Part shown: positions 18,063 to 29,071 of the stretch, piece after piece
Numbering within the stretch: the stretch's first letter is position 1
Layout of the letters: each line of letters starts with the position of its first letter
Source of the DNA: JAYSSF01 sp043772005
GTDB taxonomy: Bacteria; Patescibacteriota; Gracilibacteria; Absconditabacterales; Absconditicoccaceae
Assembly: GCA_043772005.1 (NCBI GenBank)
Contig: JAYVGP010000007.1
Location: 62,001-126,000, forward strand
Length of the DNA stretch: 64,000 bases
Reading direction: 5' to 3'
Position numbers and translations under genes: made by a program
Notes under the pieces: generated by a model
What the model saw: the letters and a program-made list of their open reading frames with translations, nothing else
Databases searched by the model: none
What the model was told of the DNA's origin: nothing

Positions 18063-18215
18063 AATATTGACAATATGTATTATGTAATAAGATTCAAGTA
18101 TATTTCTACTACAAAGTAAGCACCTAAATCATTTACGTGCTATCATGTCTTGTAATTGATTCTATTTTGTATATTCTGAGGTCTGATAGCTTTACAATTT
18201 TACAACTACATTAAT

Positions 18216-20225
18216 ATGAAAAAACTCGCACAATATCTGATTATCTTCGTTGTCGTCGCTAGTGGTGTGGTACGATGGGCTACCCAAAGCACGGTTGAGA
18301 CATGACCAACTGGGGAGCAAATCATCGTCAATATCAAACAAACAGTCAAGTCAGACCTATCTGATGTTCTTAAGCGCTATACTGAGTGAGAATTCCAAAG
18401 GATGAAAGTCAGTGATGGCAAAACAATCGCCTGATATCAACTCCTCGACTCGAGCGATATCAAAACACCACTAGGAATCAGCGGTAAGGTCCTCGAAAAT
18501 ACATATATCCTCTATACTTCTGATCTACCACAGAATAGCACGTCACTTACCGACCTCGGTATTGATGTCAAAGGCAAAACTCAAATCGTCATCGAAAATG
18601 AGAGTATGAACCCCGTACTATGATTTATCCTTGAGCAGATCTTACCGATTGTCTTGTTTGTGGCTGTGCTTGGCTTCTTGATGAAGACCATGACAGGAGG
18701 CAAATGAGGTGGGATGATGTGATGATTCCCGTTCAAAATGAGTATCGGAAGAGAAAAGAAAGAATGAGATAAGGTTACTACCTTTGCCGATGTAGCAGGT
18801 ATGGAAGAAGTCAAAGGAGAGCTGATGGAGATCGTTGACTATCTCAGGAATCCTGATAAATATACTAAGGTAGGAGCGAGAATCCCCAAGTGAGTATTGC
18901 TCTATGGACAACCTGGTACCGGTAAGACATTACTTGCCAGAGCAGTCGCTGGTGAAGCTGGTGTACCGTTTATCTCTGCCAGTGGTAGCGAGTTTATGGA
19001 GATGTTAGTCGGTATGGGTGCAGCCAAGGTCAGGGAGCTGTTTGGAAAAGCCAAAGCACAATCCCCTGCTATTATCTTCATTGACGAGATTGATGCGATT
19101 GGTAAGAAGCGTGGACAGTGAGGTGGATGAGGGCATCAGGAGCAAGAGCAAACTCTCAATCAAATCTTGACTGAGATGGATGGATTTGAAACTGACACTA
19201 AGATCATCGTAATTGCTGCTACCAACCGCCCCGATACGCTCGACTCAGCACTTCTCAGATCTGGTAGATTCGATCGTAAAATCATGGTCAGTGCTCCAAC
19301 ACTAGAAGAAAGAGTCATGATTATCCAGTACTACCTCAAGGATAAAAAGCTCGAAGACTGACTTAATGTTATGTCGCTTGCCAAGAGGATGTCTGGCTTT
19401 GCTGGTGCAGATATTGAGAATATCATCAATGAAGCGGCTCTCAAGCTTGCCAAAGATGACAGAACCGAAATTACTGCCAAAGATATCGACTATGGACTCG
19501 AAAAAGTAGTCATGTGACCAGAGAAGAAAGGTCGTACACTTAATGATTCAGAAAGAGAAATAGTCACCTATCATGAGTTGGGTCATGCTATCTGTGCTCA
19601 TCGTCTCCCCCATGGAGACCCGGTTGAGAAGATCAGTATTGTGAGTCGTGGACAAGCGCTATGAGTAACATGGATTATGCCTGCCGAAGATCGCTACCTC
19701 AAATCTAAGGTCAAGTTCTTAGATGAAATTACGGGATTGCTCGGTGGACGTGCTGCAGAAGAAATCTTCTTCGGTATTGATGCCATTACTACTGGTGCAA
19801 GTAATGACTTTGAGAGAGTGACGATGATGGCTACTGATATGATCGTCAAGTATGGTATGGATCCTGAGTTGGGAACGATGCAGTTTATCTGAGACAGTGA
19901 TTATGGTCTGACTAAGCCTTATAGTGAGTCGACTGCTGTCATGATCGACTCTAAGATCAGAGCAATCGTACAAACCTGCTATGCCAAAGCTAAAGAACTC
20001 ATTCTGGCAGATAAAGAGCTCATGATCAAACTTGCTAAACTCTTGGATACTAAAGAATATCTCACGAGAGAAGAGTTTGAAGAACTGATGACTTGTGATC
20101 TCAGTATAGTGGATGAAAAGGTTACAGCTTTGATTGGAGAGTATAATGAAGAAATGAAAATAGCTGAAGCAAAAATTGAACAGAAAATAGAAGAAACAAA
20201 AGAAAAAGTGATTAATAACTCATAA
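18216..20225 (+). CDS. ftsH: ATP-dependent zinc metalloprotease FtsH
   Basis: 669 residues, ATG 18216-18218 to TAA 20223-20225. This membrane-bound AAA protease degrades membrane and regulatory proteins. The first TM is at about 5-22; the second, near 137-155 (ILPIVLFVAVLGFLM), follows an extracytoplasmic domain. AAA: Walker A GQPGTGKT (231-238), Walker B IIFIDEID, the SRH region ATNRPDTLDSALLRSGRFDR. The zinc site is HELGH at 453-457, with a distal ligand region DFERVTMMATDM. PKG just before Walker A is coded with TGA (18891-18893). A highly charged coiled-coil tail ends the protein. It precedes a membrane-protein gene by 26 bp. Confidence 0.97.
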
Positions 20226-20251
20226 ATCTTTCATATTCCCAATAATTTATC

Positions 20252-21181
20252 ATGAAACTCATCAACTACCTTTTTACTAACAGACTTTCAATCCGATGAT
20301 GGATGCGGAGATGTGCTCTTATATTGTTTGGGTTATCAGTTATCTGACTGATTGCGTGATCACTATTTGTCAATCAGTGGCTGACGACAGATCGTGTCAC
20401 ATCACTGCTCAGCAAACCTGAAGTAGTCACACAAATCGATCGTATTAGCACCTTCCTAAGTGGAGATCAGTACATCACGGTCAGCGAAGCATCGTGATTT
20501 GTGACCAATAAAACTGGTGTATGGTTTGAGGATACTAGAAGTGTCTTAGAAGTTAAACTTGATAGCAACTGTGAAGATTGGTTTACGAGTAATGGTGCTA
20601 AGCAATGAGCTCTTATCACCAATAAATCACTATGCTTCAATGGTAACAACAAGCAACAAGTCGTGACATGGGCTCAAATCATGTCTGGTGTCAATAATGG
20701 TAGCGGTATACAAGATCCAGAGACAGTTAGTTTCTTGGCTCGCTATCCATCACTGAGTCAAGTACTATCTGGTGACGTGATCACGATCACCACAGATACT
20801 CTCCAGTGACTCGAGACAACAATCAAAGCAATGACTCAGGATACACAAATCATCAGTGTGATTGTAGAAGGAATCAGCACGGTAGCAACAATAATGCTCG
20901 TACCACTATGATTTATAGCGGTTTTCTTCGCGATTGTGATGACGATTATGTTGTTTATCTGACTAATCATCTATAGCCTCATTACCCGAGCCATCGCTGG
21001 GATTATGAAGTATGATATTGATTTTGAGCAAGCGTTTGCACTTTCATGGCTACCGTGGATAGTAGTCAAGATCGCGGGAACGATGGTTTGATTTGATTGG
21101 TATTTGAGAATTCTGATTTGGATTATTATTGTCATAGGACTAATTTACTATTATAAAAACAATAAGACAAGTAATCAATAA
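20252..21181 (+). CDS. Multi-pass membrane protein, hypothetical
   Basis: 309 residues, ATG 20252-20254 to TAA 21179-21181. An N-terminal membrane helix at about 20-40 (CALILFGLSVIGLIAGSLF) is followed by an extracytoplasmic domain of about 160 residues with a Cys pair (C82 and C104 approximately) and many T/S/Q. Then come three or four C-terminal helices (TIMLVPLGFIAVFFAIVMTI, LFIGLIIYSLIT, ILIWIIIVIGLIYYY). The layout recalls DUF1189-type proteins, which I mention only as a comparison. It lies 26 bp behind ftsH and before a strong terminator, so it is probably co-transcribed and could be an FtsH partner or substrate (inference). Confidence 0.65.
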
Positions 21182-21200
21182 AATAACTAGTATTCAAAAT

Positions 21201-21238
21201 CTTAAAAAAAAACCTCCTTAGGGAAGTTTTTTTTTAAG
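21201..21238. terminator. Bidirectional terminator between convergent genes
   Basis: CTTAAAAAAAAACCTCC and GGGAAGTTTTTTTTTAAG form a hairpin with A/T runs on both sides. It serves the ftsH operon (plus) and the 109-aa gene (minus), whose TAA is at 21241-21243. Confidence 0.85.
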
Positions 21239-21240
21239 AT

Positions 21241-21570
21241 TTATAAAGAATCCAGCATTCTATCAATATGTTCGTTACGAAGCTCGTAATAAAGCTCGTA
21301 TAAATTATTAAATTCTTCAACACGCTCTCAAATAGGAAGACCATTGAGACTATCGTATAATTCTTTTTTAAGTAATCATATAGATAATGATCGTTGTGAT
21401 CGTGTTTTATTCATTCACTCCTGATGAACACTCAATAAGCGTACGATTCACTTACTAATATTATCTCTGTGTGCATTTATCGCACCTCCCTGTATATAAC
21501 TTTGTCATATAATTGGATCATATATAAACATACGCATTCATAGGTCTGGCATCAATACTCCAAGAGTCAT
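21241..21570 (-). CDS. Hypothetical helical protein
   Basis: 109 residues from ATG 21568-21570 to TAA 21241-21243. The frame is also open upstream to a GTG at 21601-21603, which overlaps the stop of the transporter gene; translational coupling from there is possible. N-terminal region MTLGVLMPDLGMRMFIYDP, then a charged helical C-terminus (EERVEEFNNLYELYYELRNE-like). TGA codons are used for several glycines. Family unknown. Second gene of a minus-strand pair with the YhhQ-type transporter. Confidence 0.6.
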
Positions 21571-21596
21571 ATCAATTAATATATAGTAATTAAAAT

Positions 21597-22256
21597 CTAC
21601 CACGGTCTAAAATTAGTTTTAGTATCATAGTAATCTTCTGACTCAATCTTCTTCATCTTACCGATTACTCGATAGGTAAGTGGTGTAAATAATATCTCAA
21701 TACCAACCTTAAGGATGTAGTTACTTACCATAAGAGCAATGATGGTCTGTGTATCAAATACACCATAAAATGCAATCATGATAAACAATACTGTATCAAA
21801 CGCCTGTCAGATAATGGTAGATCAAATAGTACGCATCCATAGTTTACTACCATTGGTCCAGATCTTGAGCTTGGCGAGAATATATGAGTTAATAAACTCT
21901 CAGACGAAATATGCTATCAAACTCGCAGCAATGATCCTGGGAGTAAATCATAATATCTGCATATACGCATCCTGTGCTGTCCGGCTCACGTCTGCTGGCA
22001 TCCATCAGATCCGCATGACAGTCAATCACATCAGTAGCTGAGCCCACACTCACATCCGGATCACACGACGACTGGTAGCATAACCATACACCTCAGTCAG
22101 CACATCACCAATGATATAGCTCAGCGGGAACAGAAGTGTCCCACCATCTCGCACAAATCCACCCCGATTGACAATCTTAGTCGAGACGATATTAGAGATT
22201 AATAAAATTGTAACAAAATATACTGCAAAGGCAGTGAGTAATTTATAATTTTTCAT
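21597..22256 (-). CDS. Queuosine precursor transporter, YhhQ/VUT family
   Basis: 219 residues, ATG 22254-22256 to TAG 21597-21599, close to family length. The family imports 7-deazaguanine precursors of the tRNA nucleoside queuosine through the cytoplasmic membrane. The diagnostic first part is present: LLISNIVSTKIV, GGTLLFPLSYIIGDVLTEVY, then GYATSRRVIRM. The C-terminal third has two more helices, with IIGQAFDTVLFIMIAFYGVF and ALMVSNYILKVGIEILFTPL, and the usual basic end. In a reduced genome it would allow Q-tRNA from salvaged base. Upstream 100 bp are AT-rich and divergent from the 515-aa gene. Confidence 0.87.
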
Positions 22257-22361
22257 GATTGTGGTATAGGGGAATTCTGACGTATTTCAAGACTATTCCT
22301 GTTTTATTGACAAATTATACTTTATTATATATAATATATTGATTATTACTTACGTACTCTC

Positions 22362-23909
22362 ATGAACAACAAACTCCTCACCAAAACACTCATCGTAGCA
22401 ATGGTTGCTACTCAAGCACTACAGTGACTATCATCTGCCTCATATCTATCATGGTTTGGGTCTGATAACACTGAATCTCTATCACTATTAGGCCGAATCA
22501 GAAACTCACTTGTGTATGAGGTCAAGGAACTGGCATATTCCTATGATCTGGATCAGAATAATGAAATATATAGAGCTGCTTTGGATGATAGCGGACCGAA
22601 TGGTGAAACTTTTGATGAAATGGTTGCAACTCTTAAAAAGAAAGGTAATGATCTAGAATGAGAGATTAAACCATGAGGTGAGCTATCTCATGTAGAGTAC
22701 TCCTTCGTAGATTGAAGTGAAACTAAGTCATGATGAAGCCCAGTCTGAGAATATCGTATCACTCGATATTGAATAGCCTGACTAGTAAGAATTTCCATAA
22801 AAAATAATAACTCTAACTATGATTGATGAAAATTAGTTGAATGATGATATGGATGAGTAGCTTTAAGTTTATTGCTCGATGAGGAACACAGTATAAAGCT
22901 TGATGTTATAAATAATTCAGGCTCAATTGTATGAGAATCATATGAATTTATGATTGATCCTCAATATACAACTCCTAGTATCTCAGAGAAAATAACTCAA
23001 TCTCGCTGAACCACAGCAAATCAACGCACTCAAGCTAGTGATGATGTTGATGTTGAAGATGATACCTATGTAAAACCAACTGTATTCAATTCTTTCTTAT
23101 TCAAAAGATCATCTACTGTCACAACTGACAAAGATACTCAAGACGAAGAAGACAAAAAAGCAGCCAAGGAAACAGCAAGACTACCTCGTAGATCCTTCCC
23201 TACCGTACCTACTCGTACCGCTCGTCCTAATGATGTAGATGTCTATGATGATACTTATGTCAGAGGTGATGACTATACCAACTTCCTCAGACTCAGACCA
23301 ATGAAGAAGAATGATAATATAGTAAGTAGTGTAGCCCCTAAGTCAAAACTTATTAATAATGAGCTTACAACAAATAATACGCAAGATATGCATAACCAGA
23401 TTAATAAGTCAGACAATGATACTGGTTCATTTGCAATCACTCTATGAGAGTATATTTTATCTGGTCTTGATATAAAGTGATCAACACTACAATATGATAT
23501 TGATACGGAAACAGAAAAATATATTGGTATTACGATGTGATCAACCTTATATTCTGGTGGTTCAATAATAGAGATTACGGAACGAGATAGTACTAGTGAG
23601 CGAAAGTCTAATACTTGGGGGACATTTAAAAATCCAGTTGATTTACTGAAGTTATCTGCTACTACTTACTGATGAACTATATTTACTAATAATGCAGGAC
23701 AGCGTTTAGTAGTTAAATACAGCGATTCATATGATATATATACGTTTGAATGATTAACTCAGGTTTGATCAGATGGCTGGATATCATTTCACTTAACTTT
23801 ATTAGGTACAGATAGTAGCGATCAATACATAAAAGAAGTTTTAAATTTAGTGAAAAACTTAAAATTAGCATGAACTGACATGATTCCTATAGATCTAAAT
23901 ATGAATTAA
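22362..23909 (+). CDS. Exported hypothetical protein
   Basis: 515 residues, ATG 22362-22364 to TAA 23907-23909. The N-terminal MNNKLLTKTLIVAMVATQAL, continuing QGLSSASYLS, is a signal peptide with an AS-A-like cleavage region near 25-27. The mature protein has an N-terminal beta-rich domain, a low-complexity middle with repeated acidic stretches (SDDVDVEDDTYVKPT and NDVDVYDDTYVRGD are two copies of one motif), and a C-terminal beta-rich domain. TGA-Gly codons are very frequent (GGS, EGGYGG). No family recognised. It converges on the VanW-like gene across a shared terminator. Confidence 0.65.
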
Positions 23910-23926
23910 TGCTAATCACTCAGATC

Positions 23927-23952
23927 AAAAAACCCACATTGTGGGTTTTTTA
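23927..23952. terminator. Bidirectional terminator
   Basis: AAAAAACCCACA / TGTGGGTTTTTT with a T-run on either strand, between the converging 515-aa and VanW-like genes; it overlaps the TAA of the latter (23950-23952). Confidence 0.9.
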
Positions 23953-25122
23953 TTGCACTTTCTTATAGCACCTATTTGATATCGCTCCGTTAATATTCCA
24001 GCGGTAACAGTTGACCGTGATAGCCTTATTTTGTGTATCTTTGGACTTATAGGAACTATGATCCAGATATGTGATCCAACCACGATCCTGCGCCTTGGCA
24101 AAAGTAAATACCTGCTCTTCTCATCCATAGCTACCATCATAGTTTGCAACGATAATCACAGGATATGCACGAGTATTACGAATCATCAAATCAGAATTGG
24201 ATGAGTACACTGTACTATCGATTCCTGGTATTGTAATCCACTCACCATTGATCGTTGCTTTGTATAAGTTTGTGTATCGTCTACTGTGATTTCTGGACTT
24301 GATAGCGAGTGCCTTATTGGTTACTGTACCCTGATAAACAGCAGTGCTTGAACCACAGATCCCTCATCCATAATTGGGAATTTCTTCATCATCTACAATT
24401 GCTCTACCTTCCATATAGTTACGCTGAGCAATGGGATCGTAACCAATATCACGTAATACACCTACACTATCACCTGAATTCAATACCATCACATGTCACA
24501 AAAAATTGAACGCAGTCAGAATATTGTGTCTTCTATATGCTGGATCATGGTTGGTACGAACTCTATGTGACACCATCTCATATCCTAGTACTTCGAGATC
24601 TCATGCCTGTACAAACAAATAAATTGGTCTAAATATACTATATTCTGACTCATTGATGACTAGTCCAGACCATGGCAGAAGCTTGCGTCATTCCAGTGTT
24701 TGTGGTAATTTGGTATAAGTCTTTCTGAGTTTCTTGTCCAAATATAAGTCTAAATCATCAGTAGTCATAATCTCTTGATTGAGTTGATATGTACCATAGC
24801 GAGAACTTATGATTGCTCCATCTGACCAAGTATTAGCGTATGGATGGGTCACAAAACGAGTATATCACTGCTCCATCAGTTGCTTGATGAGATATAGCCT
24901 AATCTGATGCTTAAGCTGCACATATGATGTTGAGTTGCGCACCAGTGATCTCATCACTACATCAGGAACATAAACTATACGCTGTGATTCTGCTGGAGCG
25001 ACAAATCATTTGTCTCGAGTAAGCTTAACTCATGTAGTGGTTGATCATGAAGCAGCAAAAGCACTGGATACAATGGACCAACACACCATACTTCAAATAA
25101 TAAAATTTTTGACTAGTTTCAT
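23950..25122 (-). CDS. VanW-like exported protein
   Basis: 390 residues, ATG 25120-25122 to TAA 23950-23952. A signal peptide is present (MKLVKNFIIGSMVCWSIVSS, then AFAAS). The VanW core is clear: NYGGGICGSSTAVYQGTV, HSRRYTNLYKA, GIDSTVYSSNSDLMIRNT and YPVIIVANYDG. These follow the family order GGGICQ.ST..., HS, G.DA.V....DL.F.N and yPI.i. VanW-like domains occur in envelope proteins, often with G5 or peptidoglycan-binding domains; their biochemical role is not settled. The first half (about 30-200) is unrecognised. It is divergent from the metal-resistance island, with 145 bp between start codons. Confidence 0.82.
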
Positions 25123-25205
25123 ACATCTATTGATATTGTTTGTGAATGAGAAATCAATGTGATAAAATTCTCTTGCATTTATATTTTTTTTACATATTAT
25201 AACCG

Positions 25206-25222
25206 TACCCTATGGTTAGGTA
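25206..25222. promoter_or_regulatory. Candidate CsoR operator upstream of metallothionein
   Basis: TACC-N9-GGTA within TAACCGTACCCTATGGTTAG, 45-62 bp before the metallothionein start, resembles the Bacillus CsoR box (TACCCTACGGGGGTA). The core CCTATGGTTAGGT (25209-25221) recurs as CCTGTGGTAAGGT before the copper-storage gene (34896-34908). Confidence 0.5.
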
Positions 25223-25267
25223 TATATCAAATAAAGAAAAATTTTACCCTTCTAACCCAATACTATC

Positions 25268-25447
25268 ATGAATACTACTACTCAATGCTGATGTACTAAT
25301 TGTGCATGTGTCGATTGCAAATGTGTCGATGGATGTAATTGTTGCGATAGCAAGGCTTGTACATGTACTGACTGTAAATGCGGTGACGCATCTGCTACTT
25401 CAACATCAGACGATACTAAAGCGTGATGCTCACACTGCAACAAATAA
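25268..25447 (+). CDS. Metallothionein-like Cys-rich protein
   Basis: 59 residues with 15 cysteines, ATG 25268-25270 to TAA 25445-25447. The pattern is CGC, CAC, CKC, CNCC, CTC, CKC and a final CSHC, that is, CXC and CXXC pairs throughout; there are no aromatic residues. This is the composition of metallothioneins, which sequester Cu(I), Zn or Cd in the cytosol. No signal peptide. Three of its glycines are TGA or GGN mixed. It is the first gene of the metal island, followed by csoR, and has a CsoR-like palindrome upstream. The exact metallothionein family cannot be fixed by eye. Confidence 0.82.
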
Positions 25448-25579
25448 TAATTTTCAACAAAAAAATCACCAGAAACTAATCGGTGACCTTTAGTAAACAT
25501 ATGCAACTACTACTGTAAGGAAAACCAAACTAATTTCAAACCAAAACCATGGGGAATTTATTTTGTAATACAATCAGCA

Positions 25580-25864
25580 ATGATCGCTCAAAATCAACAA
25601 TCACAAAAAGACATCATCCTCGGACTCAAAAAAGCAGTAGGCACAATCAATAAAATTATGACCATGGTCGAAGAAGATAAATACTGTGCTGATATCGCTA
25701 GTCAGGTCAATGCTGCTATGTGATTGCTTAAATCAGTCAACAATAAACTACTCGAAAATCATCTTAAATGTTGCGGTACCCATTTTCTCGCGTCACAAGA
25801 TGCAAACGAGGTAGATCAATTTGTCAAGGAACTTATTAGAACTTGGGATGTAGCAAAAAAATAA
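25580..25864 (+). CDS. csoR: CsoR-family copper-sensing repressor
   Basis: 94 residues, ATG 25580-25582 to TAA 25862-25864. All-helical DUF156/CsoR/RcnR protein. The Cu(I) ligands fall at C36, H61 and C65 (YCADIASQVNAAM and ENHLKCC), with the H-x3-C spacing and numbering of Mycobacterium CsoR. That argues for Cu(I) rather than Ni/Co (RcnR uses other N-terminal ligands) or formaldehyde (FrmR). Such repressors leave DNA when Cu(I) binds. It lies between the metallothionein and transport genes, so it most likely controls them and itself through the operator at 25206. Confidence 0.88.
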
Positions 25865-25959
25865 ACTCTCTTTTATCCATTATACTGATTATTCTAGCGT
25901 AAAGCTAACATAAATAGTCTAGTGAGTAATCATTTATATTTCTATTATTTATTTTTTTT

Positions 25960-26454
25960 ATGAAACAATATTCTCCTCTTATTATTTGAATCAGTGTTAT
26001 TTTACTCATCACTTACCTGATCAGTCATGTCTACTATGATTATAATCGATGAAGCATGATGGACATGCAAGTCCTGATGTGAGTCCGATTTCTGGTGTTT
26101 TGATTAATAAAGCTTGTAGATCTGAATGGATTCGTGTCCATGTTCCGCCAATATGATCCACTTGCGAGACTCGTGTCATGATATGGATATATTTTCCCAT
26201 TGATTGAGATCTGATTATGAGTAATATATTTGTGGGATACATACATGCAATACTGGCTAGCAACAAATATTGTGGCAGCAATCATTACCGGCATTACCAG
26301 TATATGAATTGTCTGAGTATTGATGGCCAAACAATCTACTGTCAGATGTGCCTGCATGTGAAGTAAGGCTACCACGCCACTATGACGACCCAGCTTAATC
26401 GAACAATGAGGAATGTGCCTCATGGCAGTCTGGATGTTGCGAATGATGTGTTAG
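25960..26454 (+). CDS. MauE/DoxX-like membrane protein
   Basis: 164 residues, ATG 25960-25962 to TAG 26452-26454. Four hydrophobic helices are visible. The MauE-type landmarks are VRFLVFGLIKLVDLNGFV early, YDPLARL, and a late CACMGS motif (RCACMGSKATTPLGR, about 128-142), ending in GGMCLMAVWMLRMM. MauE-like proteins are thought to help disulfide or redox steps in the envelope, and related ones occur next to metal-resistance genes. The CxC in the loop is the likely active or metal-binding pair (inference). The upstream 95 bp is AT-rich. Confidence 0.75.
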
Positions 26455-26533
26455 ATATATCGACAGACAAATGTCACTTTAACATAAGATTAGACAATAA
26501 CATTCTCTTGCAAAAAAAATAAATTATATTATC

Positions 26534-26959
26534 ATGTATCAAAAGATGAAGCTCTTCAAGAAAATTACCTTATGATTATTAATAGTTCTATACTGATATA
26601 GTCAGTCGGTTTTTTCTCATTTGGTGATGATGGACGATCATCATGAGAGTGATAGTTCTACCGTACAACATGCACATGAGCACAATATTGCTCACGAACA
26701 TATAGAGCAATGATGACAGTGATGTGATGATGTAGCCTGTGAGACTACTTGTAGTAGTGTTGAGCAATCCAAAATAATCACATCATATAGATGCATATAT
26801 ATCATAATACATGATCAACGCCATCATGAGATAGTCTTTGCTTCTGAAGATGTCAACCCATCAGAAACCTATATATGACTCAATATCGATAATCTATGAC
26901 CACCGATTCCCTATGAGAGTATCGCTCCTCGTATATGAGTAACAGTCAGAATCATATAA
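26534..26959 (+). CDS. His/Cys-rich exported protein of the metal island
   Basis: 141 residues, ATG 26534-26536 (or ATG 26546-26548) to TAA 26957-26959. Signal anchor at about 10-27 (ITLGLLIVLYGYSQSVFS). A His-rich segment follows: MMDDHHESDSSTVQHAHEHN and IAHEHIEQ, with about ten His in 40 residues, and then four Cys (CDDVACETTCSS). This is a plausible metal-binding region outside the cell. The C-terminal half is a small beta-rich domain (YRCIYIIIHDQRHHEIVF, VTVRII end). No family recognised; the role as periplasmic metal chaperone or sensor is inferred from composition and position. Confidence 0.68.
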
Positions 26960-27017
26960 TATAAAAACATTAGCAATTTTTTGTTAACAGCTTTTTTATA
27001 TTATTTTTTTTCATATC

Positions 27018-29042
27018 ATGAAAATCAGACAATCAATCAACCAATTATTAGATCGTACTGACGACGGCCTCAACTACATATGAGTACAGTTACTCGAACT
27101 ACCAACATTCAGGATATTTAACCTCACAGTAACTCCCAAACTACAGACAGCGAGTGTGTTTTTGCTATGATTTATTATGGGGACGATATGGATCAGCAAC
27201 ACATTTGCTCATGGAGGACATAGTGATGAAGAAGCCGAAAAACTATGAGGAGCCACAACAACATTTTCTGGCGATACATTTGTAAGCCCTCAAGAAGTCC
27301 AAGCAGAAAACATTATTAATCAGTCATATCCGTGAATCATTATGTCTGATGAATATGGTAGTATATTTTCATCTCGTGAATGAATCGTGACCAAACTCCA
27401 TGTGAATCTATGAGATACAGTCAAAAAATGACAAACTGTAGCCAGTATTTCAACAGCAAGTAACTCACCAGAAATTATTGCACTACTTGCAGAAAAAAGA
27501 GCTGACATTGCAATTTCACAATGACAACTAAATGCCTCTCGTAATGTAGCAGAATATTTAGAACTACAACTATGATGACCAGGTAATGCTACGCAAAACG
27601 TATATGATCAAAAACTAAAAGCGATAGAGATATGAATAGATACACAAAAACAGCAATTACAAATAAAAATTAATAATCTGAAAGCTCAAATTAATGTAAA
27701 GAAACAAGTCGTTGAAGCGAGTAAGATATCAAGTCAATCTGCTGTGTGATTAAATGAAGAAAAACAACAAACAGCTGAAAAGGAGTTACAGTGATCAATT
27801 CAAAATGCGATTGCAACAATGGGTAAGGTTTTTGCAAAAAGTGAAATCCAATATAAATGATTTGAAAAAGAATTTAATCTTAATATCTACTGGTGAGCAA
27901 GAGATAGCGAAAAGAGATTCGTATATTTAGGTTTAATGAGTGAGACTCTATATCAATATTGAAATCGAGAAAAACTATCCACACAAGAAAGATTTGCTTT
28001 AGCTATGCTGACCGAGAAAACTCTCAAGCAGTGAATTGATTTGTTATGACTATCAGTAACATATGATAATTATACAGCAATACAACTAAACAAAGATATC
28101 GATGCTCTTATAGATGCATATACAGATAAAGATATTTGACTCACCACAATACTCTCAAAATATAAAGAGTTGCAAAAAGAACTAGTCTGATCTAATGCTA
28201 TAGCATCTGGAGGCATTATTCAAGCGAATGCCGAACTTGCTTGACTAGATCAGGAAATCCTATTTCTTGCCAAAGAGATTGAATTGCTTGACGCAGAAAA
28301 GAAAAAGTTACTTGCTGAGCTTAATTCAGATCAATCTCTGAGAGCATTTGATATACAAAAGATGATCATTGAATCACAAGCTGATATTGTAAAAGCTCAA
28401 GCTGAGCTTCAAGCAAATCAAAATGCAATATGAGCAATTCAATCTACTGTAAAATCTACTGTAGTTACCGCTCCTTTTGCCTGAACTATTTCTCGCAAAA
28501 ATGTAGTTGTTTGACAAAGTATTGATACAAGTACGCCACTATTTGATATTGTATGACTCAATTCTATCAGTGATTCATTTGTCAGATTTGAAGTACCTGT
28601 TGCCGAGTTTGCTAAATTACAAATGTGAAAATCTCTTCAAATCAACCTCTGATGAGATGATCTAGCGATTGCATGATCGATACAAAGAATAGCACAATCA
28701 GTAAATCAAAATACCCAAACAGTCACAGTCGAAGGAGATTTCACTAACTGAAAGAATCCCTATCCATTAGGTACTAATATTAGAGTATCATCACAGTGAC
28801 TCAACGGAGCATCTGTTGTACAGATACCAACTACAGCGCTATGAACTGATGAAGAAGGAAATACATTTGTCTACAAAGTACTACCAACTAATGTTCTTAA
28901 GAAGTGGACTGTAGAAGTATGATATACTCAGTGAGATAATAGTTATATCAATATGTGACTCAAGGCCAGCGATACAGTAGTAGCAAATATACCATCATGA
29001 GAGCGATCGGATGGTATGACTGTAAAGATGACCACAAAGTAA
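27018..29042 (+). CDS. RND membrane fusion protein with very long coiled coil
   Basis: 674 residues, ATG 27018-27020 to TAA 29040-29042, longer than CusB-like adaptors (about 400). A membrane helix lies at about 48-63 (ASVFLLGFIMGTIWIS). A split lipoyl/barrel-sandwich domain follows: REGIVTKLHVNLGDTVKKGQ near 118-137, and its second half VVTAPFAGTISRKNVVVGQS near 480-500. Between them runs a helical hairpin of about 340 residues (LKAQINVKKQVVEASK, ILFLAKEIELLDAEKKKLLA). Beta-barrel and membrane-proximal domains end the protein. It should link the RND pump to an outer layer or channel; no TolC-type gene is in the window. 29 bp before the pump gene. Confidence 0.85.
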
Positions 29043-29071
29043 TTTTATTTTTATAACCTTTTATCAAACTG

